Assembly (NCBI GenBank): GCA_021740625.1
Contig: JAIOZK010000017.1
Coordinates: 1 to 64,000, forward strand
Direction of reading: 5' to 3'
Source of the DNA: Bacteroidales bacterium
GTDB taxonomy: Bacteria; Bacteroidota; Bacteroidia; Bacteroidales; JAIOZK01
Length of the DNA stretch: 64,000 nucleotides
Shown one piece after another: positions 26,671 through 36,813 of the stretch (its first letter is position 1; each line of letters starts with the position of its first letter). The notes beneath the pieces were generated by a model, which was given only the letters and a program-made list of their open reading frames with translations, did no database searches and was not told where the DNA came from. Position numbers and translations under genes: made by a program.

Positions 26671-27540
26671 TTACATTTGTTTTAACTTATGTATACATTC
26701 CTCCAAACTATTGCGCCAATGCGGGATGTTGACCGAAAGAAATTCACTGATTTTCTTTTTGCTCATCACACTGAAAGCCGGTCTTTTTGCCGGCAAAGGA
26801 TATTCAAATGTAAGCAATGGCTTGACCCTGCATTTCAACGCTGCAATTTCCATTACCGATACTGCAAAATCATACCAACTGGCTATGCCTTCATCGGAAA
26901 AATGAAATATTTCAGTTTTTTTAATTTTTTCCTTTGAATCGATCATTTGTAAGATGGCTTTTGCCAGGTCTCGCGCATATGTTGGGGTTCCCACCTGATC
27001 GTACACCACACCCAGCTCATCTCTTTCCTGACCCAGCTTCATCATGGTTTTCACAAAATTAAACCCGAAACTTGAATACAGCCAGGAAGTTCTCATCAGT
27101 ACACCATGGGTGGCATGATCCATAAAGGCCTGTTCACCATGAAATTTGCTGCGGGCATAAGCACTCAGTGGATTGGGAAAGTCAGATTCTTCATAAGGTG
27201 TGTTTTTTTCTCCGCCGAAAACAAAATCAGTTGACACATGCACCATAAAACATTGATGATCGCTGGATGCCTTTGCGAGATAATCCACGGCTTTGGCATT
27301 GATCATCTCGGCAAGCTCCTCGTTTTCTTCGGCTTTATCCACAGCGGTATAGCTTGCACAATTCACCAGCACATCCGGTTGAAATTTTGTAAAAAAATCC
27401 CGAAGTGCTTTTTGGTTTGTAATATCGAGTTCTTCAATATCTGTATAAATGAATTCCCATTCCGGCCTGCTGTCTTCCAGCAAGCGGATTTCATTCCCCA
27501 GTTGCCCTTTGCTCCCTGTTATCAATATTTTCAAATTCAT
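26671..27540 (-). CDS. rmlD: dTDP-4-dehydrorhamnose reductase
   Basis: A 289-residue short-chain dehydrogenase of the RmlD family, which makes the last reduction to dTDP-L-rhamnose. Rossmann motif [17 protein letters not shown] (residues 4-20), [34 protein letters not shown] (about 59-77), [31 protein letters not shown] with the Tyr-x3-Lys catalytic pair (about 103-133). The other rml genes (A, B, C) are not here, so rhamnose synthesis is completed elsewhere. It overlaps the uxs stop by 4 bp and precedes phosphoglucomutase. Confidence 0.92.
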   Translation of the reverse strand: MNLKILITGSKGQLGNEIRLLEDSRPEWEFIYTDIEELDITNQKALRDFFTKFQPDVLVNCASYTAVDKAEENEELAEMINAKAVDYLAKASSDHQCFMVHVSTDFVFGGEKNTPYEESDFPNPLSAYARSKFHGEQAFMDHATHGVLMRTSWLYSSFGFNFVKTMMKLGQERDELGVVYDQVGTPTYARDLAKAILQMIDSKEKIKKTEIFHFSDEGIASWYDFAVSVMEIAALKCRVKPLLTFEYPLPAKRPAFSVMSKKKISEFLSVNIPHWRNSLEECIHKLKQM

Positions 27541-28478
27541 ACCCGGACAATTTTTTTAAAATAATCGATTGTTTTTTCAAGGCCTTCATCAAGATTGACA
27601 ACAGGTTCCCAATCCAGTTTTTCCTTGGCCAGGCTGATGTCAGGCCTTCTCTGCATCGGGTCATCCTGCGGAAGGGGTTTAAAAATAATCTTAGCCCTGG
27701 AACCGGTAAGCTGGATGACCTTTTCGGCAAGTTCAAGAATGGTAAACTCACCAGGGTTCCCGATATTAACGGGACCGGTAAAATCATCACCCGTAGCCAT
27801 CATTCTTATCATCCCTTCTATCAGATCGTCACAATACTGAAAACTCCTGGTTTGAGACCCATCACCATAAACTGTAATATCTTCATTTTTTAATGCCTGC
27901 ACAATGAAGTTGGACACAACCCGTCCATCATTGGGATGCATTCTGGGACCATATGTATTGAATATCCTTACGATTTTGATCCTGACTTTGTTTTGCAGAT
28001 GATAATCCACGAACAGCGTTTCAGCGCATCTTTTACCCTCATCGTAGCAGGAACGTCTTCCGACAGGATTCACATGTCCCCAGTAATCCTCGGTTTGCGG
28101 ATGAACTTCCGGGTCACCATATACTTCACTGGTTGATGCTTGTAAAATCTTTGCCTTGATCCTTTTTGCCAGCCCCAGCATATTCACGGAGCCCATAACA
28201 GATGTTTTTACGGTCTTGATGGGATTGTACTGATAATGTATCGGGGAGGCAGGACAGGCCAGGTTATAAATTTCATCCACTTCTATATAAAAAGGCATGG
28301 TGATATCATGCCTGACCAGTTCAAAATAAGGATTGTTGAGCAAATGGATTAAATTTTCTTTTTGCCCGGTAAAATAATTATCCAGGCAGATGACTTCATT
28401 GCCTTCGTTTAGCAGGCGCTCACAAAGGTGTGATCCTAAAAATCCGGCCCCACCCGTTACCAGTACTTTTTTCTTCAT
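27537..28478 (-). CDS. uxs: UDP-glucuronate decarboxylase (UDP-xylose synthase)
   Basis: A 313-residue extended short-chain dehydrogenase of the UXS type, which converts UDP-glucuronate to UDP-xylose. The NAD-binding motif is [17 protein letters not shown] (residues 6-22); [23 protein letters not shown] (about 72-94) and the Ser/Tyr/Lys set in [41 protein letters not shown] (about 114-154) are diagnostic of UXS rather than UDP-galactose epimerases. Its substrate is produced by Ugd, encoded just upstream but behind a terminator. It is the first gene of the operon uxs-rmlD-pgm-bamA-like-DUF5063. Confidence 0.93.
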   Translation of the reverse strand: MKKKVLVTGGAGFLGSHLCERLLNEGNEVICLDNYFTGQKENLIHLLNNPYFELVRHDITMPFYIEVDEIYNLACPASPIHYQYNPIKTVKTSVMGSVNMLGLAKRIKAKILQASTSEVYGDPEVHPQTEDYWGHVNPVGRRSCYDEGKRCAETLFVDYHLQNKVRIKIVRIFNTYGPRMHPNDGRVVSNFIVQALKNEDITVYGDGSQTRSFQYCDDLIEGMIRMMATGDDFTGPVNIGNPGEFTILELAEKVIQLTGSRAKIIFKPLPQDDPMQRRPDISLAKEKLDWEPVVNLDEGLEKTIDYFKKIVRV

Positions 28479-28510
28479 ATCAATAAGATTTGATTTTGGA
28501 CATTAAATAT

Positions 28511-28542
28511 AAAAAAAGCCTGGCAATAAATTCACCAGGCTT
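28511..28542 (-). terminator. Intrinsic terminator after ugd
   Basis: Minus strand: stem AAGCCTGG / CCAGGCTT (28542-28535 and 28523-28516) with an 11-nt loop, followed by a run of T (seven A on the plus strand, 28511-28517). It separates ugd from uxs although both act in one pathway. Confidence 0.8.
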
Positions 28543-28561
28543 CAAAAGAAATATCATTTCA

Positions 28562-29887
28562 TTATTTCTCGGTATTGATGCCGATACAATAATATTTAAA
28601 TCCTCGCTCTTTCATTTCCGCAACATCGAAAACATTGCGACCGTCGAAAATAAGCGGATTTTTCATCAGTTTTTTCATAACGTTGAAGTTCGGGAAACGG
28701 AACTCGGTCCATTCGGTGATCAAAAGCAGACAATCCGCATCGATCAATGCATCGTACTGGTCGGGTGCATATTCTATTATATCCCCGATCCTTCTCTTCG
28801 ATTCGTCCATTGCCTCTGGATCATAGGCTCTAACTGAAGCACCTGCCTTTAGCAATTTATCAATAATCACCAGGGAAGGTGCCTCGCGCATATCATCTGT
28901 TTTGGGCTTGAAGGAAAGTCCCCACATGGCGATTTTCTTGCCCTTCAGCTCACCCTTAAAATACTTTTCAATTTTCCTAAACATGATGGCTTTTTGATCC
29001 TCGTTTACTTCTTCTACTGATTTCAGCACACGCAGGTTGTACTTATTCTCTTCTGCAGTCTTGATCAAGGCCTTTACATCTTTGGGGAAGCATGAACCAC
29101 CGTATCCGGCACCAGGATAAATAAATTTGTGACCGATCCTGGTATCACTTCCGATGCCTTTGCGAACCATATTTACATCCGCACCCACGATCTCACAAAG
29201 ATTTGCAATATCGTTCATAAAGCTGATTTTGGTGGCCAGCATGGAGTTTGCAGCATATTTGGTCATTTCAGCAGAAACGATATCCATAAAAATAACAGGA
29301 TGACCATTCAATGTGAAGGGTTTGTATAGCTGCTGCATGACCTTCTGGGCTTTTGCAGTATCAATGCCAACAACGATGCGGTCAGGTTTCATAAAGTCAT
29401 CAATGGCGGCACCCTCTTTCAGGAATTCAGGATTGGAAGCCACGTCAAAGTCGAGGTCCGATTTTCTTTTGGCAAGTTCTTCTTTCATCGCTTTTCTGAC
29501 CTTTTCGGCTGTTCCAACCGGTACAGTGCTTTTTGTCACCATGAGAATGTAATCCTGCATATGTTGCCCGACCGTCCTGGCAACTTCCAGTACATATTTC
29601 AGATCAGCACTTCCGTCTTCATCGGGTGGAGTGCCCACCGCACTGAAAACAACTTCCGCATCTTTGATGGAAGAACCCAGGTCAGTGGAAAAATGCAAAC
29701 GTCCCTTTTCATAGTTGCGATGTACCATTTCTTCAAGGCCGGGTTCATAAATGGGAATGATGCCGTTTTTAAGATTCTCAATCTTTTTTTCGTCAACATC
29801 AACACATACCACGTCGATGCCCACTTCGGCAAAACATGTTCCGGTTACAAGTCCAACGTAACCTGTTCCTGCGATTGCGATTTTCAT
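28562..29887 (-). CDS. ugd: UDP-glucose 6-dehydrogenase
   Basis: A 441-residue UDP-glucose/GDP-mannose dehydrogenase family enzyme that oxidises UDP-glucose to UDP-glucuronate with two NAD. N-terminal Rossmann motif MKIAIAGTGYVGLVTGTCFAE, conserved VASNPEFLKEGAAIDDFMKPDRIVVG (residues about 149-174), and catalytic Cys in YPGAGYGGSCFPKDVKAL (about 256-273). The C-terminal part KIAMWGLSFKPKTDDMREAPS fits the family. Its product feeds the UXS encoded downstream. It has a -7 box (TATCTTTG) 27 nt before its ATG. Confidence 0.95.
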   Translation of the reverse strand: MKIAIAGTGYVGLVTGTCFAEVGIDVVCVDVDEKKIENLKNGIIPIYEPGLEEMVHRNYEKGRLHFSTDLGSSIKDAEVVFSAVGTPPDEDGSADLKYVLEVARTVGQHMQDYILMVTKSTVPVGTAEKVRKAMKEELAKRKSDLDFDVASNPEFLKEGAAIDDFMKPDRIVVGIDTAKAQKVMQQLYKPFTLNGHPVIFMDIVSAEMTKYAANSMLATKISFMNDIANLCEIVGADVNMVRKGIGSDTRIGHKFIYPGAGYGGSCFPKDVKALIKTAEENKYNLRVLKSVEEVNEDQKAIMFRKIEKYFKGELKGKKIAMWGLSFKPKTDDMREAPSLVIIDKLLKAGASVRAYDPEAMDESKRRIGDIIEYAPDQYDALIDADCLLLITEWTEFRFPNFNVMKKLMKNPLIFDGRNVFDVAEMKERGFKYYCIGINTEK

Positions 29888-29914
29888 ACTTTTCGTTTTG
29901 GTTATTTAATCTGG

Positions 29915-29922
29915 CAAAGATA
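29915..29922 (-). promoter_or_regulatory. Putative -7 element for ugd
   Basis: Minus-strand TATCTTTG (TAnnTTTG) ends 27 nt before the ugd ATG. No TTG at 19-20 nt. Confidence 0.4.
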
Positions 29923-30104
29923 TAGAATTTAAAATTTTATCGTTCCTGTGAAAACAAACATTTGTTATTCATGGAAAACAATATATTCGTATCCGGTAAA
30001 TTTGAGGAATATTTGGGCGCTCATAAACGCCTTTGTCGAATTTACTGATACAATCTTTCATACCCGAACAAAATTTCGGACTTTTGAGGTGAATTAATTT
30101 GGCG

Positions 30105-33059
30105 ATGCAAGAAACAGAGACAACAACAAATAATTATTTCCGATCCTTAAAGCAGGCTTTGGATGGGGATCTGTATAGCGACATTTTACATCGACTGCTG
30201 TATGCAACTGATGCTTCCGCATACCGGGAAATACCTGCCGCCGTGGCATTGCCCCGTTCGAAAGATGACATTAAAAAACTGATTCGGTTTGCGCGTGAGC
30301 ACAAAACAACCCTGATTCCACGAACTGCCGGTACATCACTGGCCGGGCAGGTTGTAGGCAATGGAATTGTTGTGGATGTTTCAAAACACATGAATGATGT
30401 CCTCGAGATCAATGCAAAAGAGAAGTGGATCAGGGTTCAGCCTGGTGTTGTGCTTGATGAAATGAACCAGAGCCTGAAACCCTATGGACTTTTCTTTGCC
30501 CCCGAAACATCCACCGGCAACCGCTGCATGATAGGAGGCATGGTTGGCAATAATTCCTGTGGCCTGCATTCGCTGATATATGGCAGCACCCGCGAACATA
30601 CACTATCTGTTCATTGCATACTGAGCGACGGATCAGAGGCCGTATTCCATGAAATCAGCAAAGAAACTTTTCAAAAAAAATGCAATATCGACAAGCTCGA
30701 AGGTGAGATATACAGGAACATTCGGGACATACTTTCCAGCAAAGAAAACCAGGAAAACATCAGGAGAGAATACCCGCATTACCAGGTACCCAGGCGAAAC
30801 ACCGGTTATGCAATTGATGTTATGTTAGAAACTGAGCCTTTTGCAAAGAATGGCAAACCCTTTAATTTTGCAAAGTTCATCGCTGGATCAGAAGGTACAC
30901 TTGCCTTTATTACAGAAATCAAACTGAACCTGATCCCCCTACCTCCCCCGGTAAAGGCAGTAATTCCGGTTCATTGCCCAAGTGTTGAAGCTGCATTGCA
31001 TGCCAATCTTGTTGCCCTCAAGTACAAGCCCGGCGCAATTGAACTGATGGATAAAACCATCCTCGATCTTACACGGGATAACCTGGAGCAGAAAAAAAAC
31101 CGTTTTTTCCTGGAGGGTGATCCGGGAGCCATTCTGATCGTTGAATTTGCACGCAGCAGCATCCGGGAAATTGAAACGCTGGTCGAAAAAATGGAAGCCG
31201 AAATGCGCAGCAAGGAACTGGGTTTTCATTTTCCCGTGATACTTGATCCTGAGATTAAAAAAGTCTGGAACCTGAGAAAGGCCGGACTGGGTGTACTTTC
31301 TAATATGCCGGGGGATGCAAAGCCTGTTTCTGTTATTGAGGATACTTCCGTGAAACCGGAGCTTTTGCCGGAATATATTGGAAAAGTAGATCAATTACTG
31401 AAAGATCACGGATTGAGTACTGTTTACCATGCTCATATTGCCACCGGAGAGATCCATGTCAGGCCCATCCTGAACCTCAAAGACCCGAAAGATGTTGAGT
31501 TGTTTCATACCATAGCTGAGAAATCGGCACGACTGGTAAAAGAATACAAAGGTTCACTTAGCGGTGAACATGGAGACGGGCGATTGAGGGGAGAATTTAT
31601 TCCTGTTGTGATCGGAGAAAAGAATTATCAACTTCTCCGGCAAATAAAGAAAACCTGGGATCCGGAGAAGGTATTCAATGCGAATAAAATCACAGAAACC
31701 CCACGCATGAATACCAGCCTCAGGTATGAGCCTGGCCGGGAAGAAAAGGAAATTGATACGATTTTTGATTTTTCCCGTGAACAGGGCATTCTGCGGGCGG
31801 CCGAAAAATGCAACGGTTCCGGGGATTGTCGTAAATCACATCTGATGGGAGGCACCATGTGCCCAAGTTATATGGCCACACGCGATGAATCGGCCACAAC
31901 ACGGGCAAGGGCCAACATCCTGCGGGAATTTCTTACCAGTTCGCGAAAGAAGAATCCCTTCGATCATCAAGAGATCTACAATGTGATGGATCTGTGCCTG
32001 ATGTGCAAAGGCTGTAAATCCGAGTGCCCTTCCAGCGTGGATATTACCAAATACAAAGCCGAATTCCTGCAACATTATTACGATGCAAACGGAACTCCCT
32101 TGAGAACAAGGTTGATCGCAAATATCTCAAGGCTCAATAAACTGGGAATGATCTGGCCGGCTGTATTCAACTTTCTTGTCGGAAACAAATTCCTGTCCGG
32201 GATCATGAAATCTTTGCTTGGATTTGCTTCCAGGAGAAGTATTCCAAAACTTTATAAAACGACTTTCACCCGCTGGGCAAGGCATAAATTACCCGAATTG
32301 AATCCTTCAACACCGGTCAAAAAAGTTTACCTGTTTGCCGATGAATTCACAGAATACAATGATGTGGAGATCGGTATTAAGGCAATAAAACTGCTGACCG
32401 GTCTCGGATATGAAGTTGTCATCCCAAAACACAAAGAAAGTGGCAGAACCTATCTGTCAAAAGGCCTGGTCAGAAAAGCCGGGCAACTGGCCAAACAGAA
32501 CCTGTCACTGCTGAAAGATCTGATTAACGAAAAAACACCATTGATTGGCATTGAGCCATCGGGCATACTTAGTTTCAGGGATGAGTACCCCGAATTGCTT
32601 GACAGGGAACATGCTCCCGATGCAAAAAAACTTGCGGAAAACTGCTTTATGTTTGACGAATTCTTTATGAAAGAAGTTGAGGCCGGGAATATCCAATCCA
32701 GTCATTTCAGCAACGAAGCGCGCATGATAAAATTACACGGTCATTGTCATCAAAAAGCACTTGCTTCTACTGAAGAAACAAAAAAAATGTTGAGTCTTCC
32801 TGAGAATTTCACCGTTGAGGAAATTCCATCAGGCTGTTGTGGAATGGCCGGATCATTTGGTTATGAGAAAGAACATTATGATGTTTCCATGAAAGTTGGC
32901 GAGCTGGTATTGTTTCCCGAGATCAGAAAATGCAAGGAACAAATCCTGATTGCTGCTCCCGGAACAAGTTGCAGGCATCAGATAAAAGATGGCACCAATA
33001 AAAAAGCCTATCACCCTGTTGAGATCATGCATGATGCTCTTTTAAAACGCGGGAACTGA
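30105..33059 (+). CDS. FAD/Fe-S 2-hydroxyacid dehydrogenase (GlcD-GlcF fusion, YdiJ-like)
   Basis: A 984-residue fusion. The N-terminal half is an FAD-binding oxidase: LIPRTAGTSLAGQVVGNGIVVDVSKHMN (residues about 68-95) and ETSTGNRCMIGGMVGNNSCGLHSL (about 132-155), then the oxidase C domain. The C-terminal half has ferredoxin-type clusters (CNGSGDCRK...MCPSYMAT near 565-585; CLMCKGCKSECPSSVD near 625-640) and a CCG domain (LHGHCHQKAL; PSGCCGMAGSFGYEKEHYD near 905-930). Such fusions oxidise D-lactate, glycolate or D-2-hydroxyglutarate into the quinone pool; YdiJ is the closest named type. I start at the ATG at 30105; a TTG two codons earlier is possible. TTAATTTG, one base off the -7 consensus, ends 3 nt upstream. 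Confidence 0.9.
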   Translation: MQETETTTNNYFRSLKQALDGDLYSDILHRLLYATDASAYREIPAAVALPRSKDDIKKLIRFAREHKTTLIPRTAGTSLAGQVVGNGIVVDVSKHMNDVLEINAKEKWIRVQPGVVLDEMNQSLKPYGLFFAPETSTGNRCMIGGMVGNNSCGLHSLIYGSTREHTLSVHCILSDGSEAVFHEISKETFQKKCNIDKLEGEIYRNIRDILSSKENQENIRREYPHYQVPRRNTGYAIDVMLETEPFAKNGKPFNFAKFIAGSEGTLAFITEIKLNLIPLPPPVKAVIPVHCPSVEAALHANLVALKYKPGAIELMDKTILDLTRDNLEQKKNRFFLEGDPGAILIVEFARSSIREIETLVEKMEAEMRSKELGFHFPVILDPEIKKVWNLRKAGLGVLSNMPGDAKPVSVIEDTSVKPELLPEYIGKVDQLLKDHGLSTVYHAHIATGEIHVRPILNLKDPKDVELFHTIAEKSARLVKEYKGSLSGEHGDGRLRGEFIPVVIGEKNYQLLRQIKKTWDPEKVFNANKITETPRMNTSLRYEPGREEKEIDTIFDFSREQGILRAAEKCNGSGDCRKSHLMGGTMCPSYMATRDESATTRARANILREFLTSSRKKNPFDHQEIYNVMDLCLMCKGCKSECPSSVDITKYKAEFLQHYYDANGTPLRTRLIANISRLNKLGMIWPAVFNFLVGNKFLSGIMKSLLGFASRRSIPKLYKTTFTRWARHKLPELNPSTPVKKVYLFADEFTEYNDVEIGIKAIKLLTGLGYEVVIPKHKESGRTYLSKGLVRKAGQLAKQNLSLLKDLINEKTPLIGIEPSGILSFRDEYPELLDREHAPDAKKLAENCFMFDEFFMKEVEAGNIQSSHFSNEARMIKLHGHCHQKALASTEETKKMLSLPENFTVEEIPSGCCGMAGSFGYEKEHYDVSMKVGELVLFPEIRKCKEQILIAAPGTSCRHQIKDGTNKKAYHPVEIMHDALLKRGN

Positions 33060-33107
33060 AACCAAAAGATCATTCGTTCAAGCAGTGGTTGACCCAAAAA
33101 GACACTT

Positions 33108-33123
33108 TGTGAATTTATTCACA
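33108..33123 (+). promoter_or_regulatory. CRP/FNR-type palindrome
   Basis: TGTGAATTTATTCACA is a perfect 7-bp-arm palindrome and fits TGTGA-N6-TCACA, the CRP consensus. It lies in the 231-bp gap before the four-gene envelope unit, 168 bp from its first ATG. Whether a CRP-family protein of this organism uses that sequence is unknown. Confidence 0.35.
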
Positions 33124-33148
33124 TAAATTTCACTGGAATAGATAAGCT

Positions 33149-33192
33149 TTGTTGTAAGGTTATGAAATCGCAGAATCGAAAGCTTACAACAA
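33149..33192 (+). repeat. 10-bp inverted repeat upstream of the envelope unit
   Basis: TTGTTGTAAG (33149-33158) and CTTACAACAA (33183-33192) are exact inverted copies 24 nt apart. No T run follows, so it is either a structured leader element or a pair of operator half-sites. Confidence 0.5.
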
Positions 33193-33290
33193 TAGATCTG
33201 TATGACTGTGCAACCAATCGACAAATCATATGTCTTGAACTGGTGTACCACGAAATAATAAATCATGAAAGACTTTAAGCATCTGAATGC

Positions 33291-34037
33291 ATGCTAACGC
33301 GCAACAAATATATATTGCTTATCATCCTGCTTGTTTTTGTAAAACAATCGGGAATCATTGCACAACATACCCGACTGAATCAAAATGCATCCGTTTACAA
33401 TGTTTTGTTGGTCAATTCTGATTCACTTTACGGAGCAAATGACAAACTTGTTAATGGAAGCCTTTATGATCCTTTGCATTCTATGGCAGCCGGTCATCCC
33501 TATTACCCAAAAGAATCATTTCAGGTGGGAGATATCGCCGTCCTGGGTGAAATCTTTACAGGTGAAAAAATCAAATTCAACATTGAATTGCAAAAGCTTG
33601 TTCTGAAAAAGCTCATCAGCAAAGGAGCGACAACAGAGATACTGCTGAATAATACACTTGTAGACTCTTTCAGCATCAGAAACAAGAAATTTATCAATCT
33701 TTTCTTTTTACCCTTGGCAGACAGCCTGCAGGGTTTTGCTGAGGTAATATTTGATGGTGAGTTTGGATTTTACGCATATCATAAAAAAATCTTAAAGGAT
33801 GATTATACCCGGAAAACGCCTTATGGAAGATACCAGGAGCTATCGCCAAGATATTTCCTTATCATGAACCAAAATGTTAAAACCATCCGAAAAAAGCGAG
33901 ACTTCTTAAAGATTTTCAAAGGGCAAAGGAAAGAGATCAGGAAATTCATGAAAAAACAGAACATTAAATATAAAAATGCATCCAGTTCTGAACTGGCAAG
34001 GATCCTGAAATATGGAGAGAAGAATATCGGGAAATAG
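33291..34037 (+). CDS. Uncharacterised secreted protein, first gene of the TonB-receptor unit
   Basis: A 248-residue protein with a Sec signal peptide (MLTRNKYILLIILLVFVKQSGIIAQ). The mature part has beta-rich segments (residues about 30-185, with VYNVLLVNSDSLYGANDKLVNGSLYDP and a fairly conserved-looking HPYYPKESFQVGDIAVLGEIFTGEKIKFNIELQKLVLKK) and a strongly basic helical tail (KKRDFLKIFKGQRKEIRKFMKKQNIKYKNASSSELARILKYGEKN). I recall similar lone basic tails in uncharacterised Bacteroidota exported proteins but cannot name a family. No lipobox. It overlaps the receptor gene by 26 bp, implying translational coupling and a shared job. Confidence 0.8.
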   Translation: MLTRNKYILLIILLVFVKQSGIIAQHTRLNQNASVYNVLLVNSDSLYGANDKLVNGSLYDPLHSMAAGHPYYPKESFQVGDIAVLGEIFTGEKIKFNIELQKLVLKKLISKGATTEILLNNTLVDSFSIRNKKFINLFFLPLADSLQGFAEVIFDGEFGFYAYHKKILKDDYTRKTPYGRYQELSPRYFLIMNQNVKTIRKKRDFLKIFKGQRKEIRKFMKKQNIKYKNASSSELARILKYGEKNIGK

Positions 34038-36813
34038 AATTAGCATTATTATACTGCTGATATTGCTTTTCATCATGGATGTAAAACTCCTGGGACAGGA
34101 CCATGTAATCTTTCCCGGCAAAAAGCTGGATAATACCGAGTGGAATGATTTTAAGGCAAGCATGAAGAAAGCCCATGGGATCAATTTTTTCTATCTGCCC
34201 GGGAGCATCCCCAATGTTTTTATGAAGATAGAAGCTGATACACTCTCACTGCGCAAGATCCTTGCAAATAATTTTGGCAAATTTGGGATCCGTATTTACC
34301 ATGATCCGGCCGGAAATTATTTTCTGCTCAAGGAAAAAGACCTTAAAACTTCCGTACCAGATGCATTCTTCAAACTTCCGGATTATCAAAAGGAAACGAT
34401 TAGAAATGAAAAAAAGTTAACAAGCAAGGGATTTCTGGAAACCAAAAATGAATTCGTTTGGCAGGAAATCCACATCGGCCAGAAAAGCTCCCTGAATGGC
34501 AAGGAAAAAGTAAAGTTGCATGGAAAACTTGTCAATAGTGTGAATAAGCAGCCCATATTCGGGGCAAATCTTTATGTTGAAGAACTTAAAAAAGGTACCA
34601 CAACAGATGCTGATGGCAAGTATGATCTTGACCTTCCTCCGGGAGGTTACACCCTGAGGGTGAGCAGCCTGGATTCAAAAGAGCTTAAATACAAACTGAA
34701 TATTTATGAAGACGGCGCCCTGAACATCGAACTGGAACCGAAGCTATACTTACTCAATGAAGTGGTGGTGAAATCCAACCGCTATCAGAACGTAAGGGGG
34801 ACGCAGATGGGAATTGAAAAACTTTCGGTCAAGAACATCAAGGAAATTCCGGTAGTGCTGGGAGAAAAGGATATCAGCAAAGTTGCGCTGCTTCTGCCAG
34901 GGGTGCAAAGCATGGGAGAAGGTTCTTCCGGTTTTAATGTCAGGGGCAGCCCCGCCGACCAGAATCTTTTCTACATTGACCAGGTTCCGGTTTACAATAC
35001 CGCCCACCTCTTTGGGTTCTTTTCGGCTTTTAATTCGGATGCAATCGATGAATTCACCTTATTCAAAAGCAACATACCCATAGAATATGGCGGGAGACTG
35101 GCCTCCATTTTCAAATTGAATGCAAAAAAAGGCAGGTTGAATAAGTTCAGTGCAAGGGGTGGCATCAGTCCCATCACCACTCATTTGCTTGCCGAAGGTC
35201 CTCTCAGCAAAGGGAAAAGCAGCTTTTTGCTTGCAGCCCGGTCCACTTATTCCGACTGGCTACTCAAAATGGTCAGGGACCCGGACATCCGGAACAGCAG
35301 CGCCGGATTTTCCGATGGTATCCTGAATCTTTCCTTTCAATTGGACAAAAACAATCATCTCGGCATTTTCGCTTATGGCAGCAAAGATCGTTTCCGGCTT
35401 TCCGATATCTTCGATCATGATTATTACAACCTGGGCAGTTCTGTTTCCTGGCGCCATATTTTCGACAATAAACATGCAGTGAACCTGAGCTATGTTTATG
35501 CGCAATACGGGTTCAGCGAAAAGAACCAGGAACTGGACCTGGCCGCCTTTAAACAATCTTTCCAGCTCGACCATCATCAGTTCAATGCTCAATACAGCCT
35601 GAAAAACACAGGCGATCATGACATCAAATTCGGGATCAATACAACCTATTACATGATAAACAGGGGAGATTACATTCCTGCAGGCCCCGAATCCAGTGTA
35701 AATAAAACTTCTTTCGAACCTGAGAACGCCATGGAAACTGGTATTTTTGCCGGTGATCAGTGGCAAATCAGCAAAAAACTAACACTGGAAGCCGGACTGC
35801 GCTTGAACTATTATGCTTACCTCGGACCACACAAGGTATATAACTACCTGCCAGGTGAACCCATGATCCCTGAAAACATCACCGATACGATTGCATATGG
35901 AAGCAGTAAGATCATAAAATCATACAATAACATCGACTACCGTTTTGCAGCCAATTATACCTTTAATGAAAATCTTTCGCTGAAGGCCAGTTTTAACAAA
36001 TTGCATCAGTATATTTTTCTGTTGTCAAATTCCATCACCATCTCCCCTACTTCCATCTGGAAACTGAGCGATCCGCATATCAGGCCCATGCATGGAGACC
36101 AGTTTTCTCTTGGCATATACAAAAACATCTGGGGTGGGCAATATGAATTATCCGTTGAGTCATACTATAAAAAAGCAGGTGATCTTGTCGAGTACAAGGA
36201 CGGAGCAGAATTTACCCTGAACAAGTTCCCCGAAACGGATATTATTCAGGGAGATCTGGATGCATGGGGTGTGGAATTCATGATTAAAAAATCTTTTGGC
36301 ACCATTAACGGTTGGTTCAATTACACATATTCCAGAGCAAAGATAAAAGCACTGAATACAGCCAGAAAGGAAGAAAATAATTTCGGCTTGTCATATCCAG
36401 CCAATTACGATAAACCGCATGCCCTGAACCTCGTTTTGAAATGGGAATTATCGAAACGGCTGAGCCTCTCAGGAAATGTCGTATATGCTACAGGCAGGCC
36501 GATCACACTGCCCACTGCTGTCTATTATCAAAACGGAATGGAAGTATTGCAGTATTCATTGCGAAATGAATTCAGGTTGCCGGATTATTTCAGGGCCGAT
36601 GTATCCCTCGCAATAGAAGGCAATCTGAAACGGAATAAGCTGGCGCATGGCAGTTTTGTATTTTCAGTATACAACATCACCGGAAGAAAAAACGCCTATT
36701 CCGTATTTTTTGAATCGGATGACGGAGATATCAAAGCATATAAATTATCCATCTTTGGAGCCCCCATTTTCTCTGTATCCTATAATTTCAAACTTGGGAA
36801 TTATGAAGATTAG
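34012..36813 (+). CDS. TonB-dependent receptor with STN-like and carboxypeptidase-regulatory domains
   Basis: A 933-residue outer-membrane receptor. After a signal segment (SIIILLILLFIMDVKLLGQ) comes an STN/secretin-like domain (residues about 40-112, FFYLPGSIPNVFMKIEADTLSLRKILANNFGKFGIRIY), a carboxypeptidase-regulatory-like beta-sandwich (about 160-240, VKLHGKLVNSVNKQPIFGANLYVEELKKGTTTDADGKYDLDLPPGGYTLRVSS), a plug (about 250-385, containing GFNVRGSPADQNLFYIDQVPVYNTAHLFGFFSAFN) and a 22-strand-type barrel ending with aromatic strands. STN domains usually signal through FecR, but no fecR or sigma gene is adjacent. It overlaps both neighbours. Ligand unknown. Confidence 0.9.
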   Translation: MERRISGNRISIIILLILLFIMDVKLLGQDHVIFPGKKLDNTEWNDFKASMKKAHGINFFYLPGSIPNVFMKIEADTLSLRKILANNFGKFGIRIYHDPAGNYFLLKEKDLKTSVPDAFFKLPDYQKETIRNEKKLTSKGFLETKNEFVWQEIHIGQKSSLNGKEKVKLHGKLVNSVNKQPIFGANLYVEELKKGTTTDADGKYDLDLPPGGYTLRVSSLDSKELKYKLNIYEDGALNIELEPKLYLLNEVVVKSNRYQNVRGTQMGIEKLSVKNIKEIPVVLGEKDISKVALLLPGVQSMGEGSSGFNVRGSPADQNLFYIDQVPVYNTAHLFGFFSAFNSDAIDEFTLFKSNIPIEYGGRLASIFKLNAKKGRLNKFSARGGISPITTHLLAEGPLSKGKSSFLLAARSTYSDWLLKMVRDPDIRNSSAGFSDGILNLSFQLDKNNHLGIFAYGSKDRFRLSDIFDHDYYNLGSSVSWRHIFDNKHAVNLSYVYAQYGFSEKNQELDLAAFKQSFQLDHHQFNAQYSLKNTGDHDIKFGINTTYYMINRGDYIPAGPESSVNKTSFEPENAMETGIFAGDQWQISKKLTLEAGLRLNYYAYLGPHKVYNYLPGEPMIPENITDTIAYGSSKIIKSYNNIDYRFAANYTFNENLSLKASFNKLHQYIFLLSNSITISPTSIWKLSDPHIRPMHGDQFSLGIYKNIWGGQYELSVESYYKKAGDLVEYKDGAEFTLNKFPETDIIQGDLDAWGVEFMIKKSFGTINGWFNYTYSRAKIKALNTARKEENNFGLSYPANYDKPHALNLVLKWELSKRLSLSGNVVYATGRPITLPTAVYYQNGMEVLQYSLRNEFRLPDYFRADVSLAIEGNLKRNKLAHGSFVFSVYNITGRKNAYSVFFESDDGDIKAYKLSIFGAPIFSVSYNFKLGNYED

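Noticed and set aside
26671-29887. Complete O-antigen or capsule cluster
   Set aside because: Only nucleotide-sugar genes (ugd, uxs, rmlD, phosphoglucomutase) are present; there are no glycosyltransferases, flippase or polymerase.
14518-36813. Sigma/anti-sigma/TonB-receptor signalling system linking the ECF sigma factor to the STN receptor
   Set aside because: They are about 19 kb apart, no FecR-like gene is near either, and the sigma factor is followed by a different small protein.
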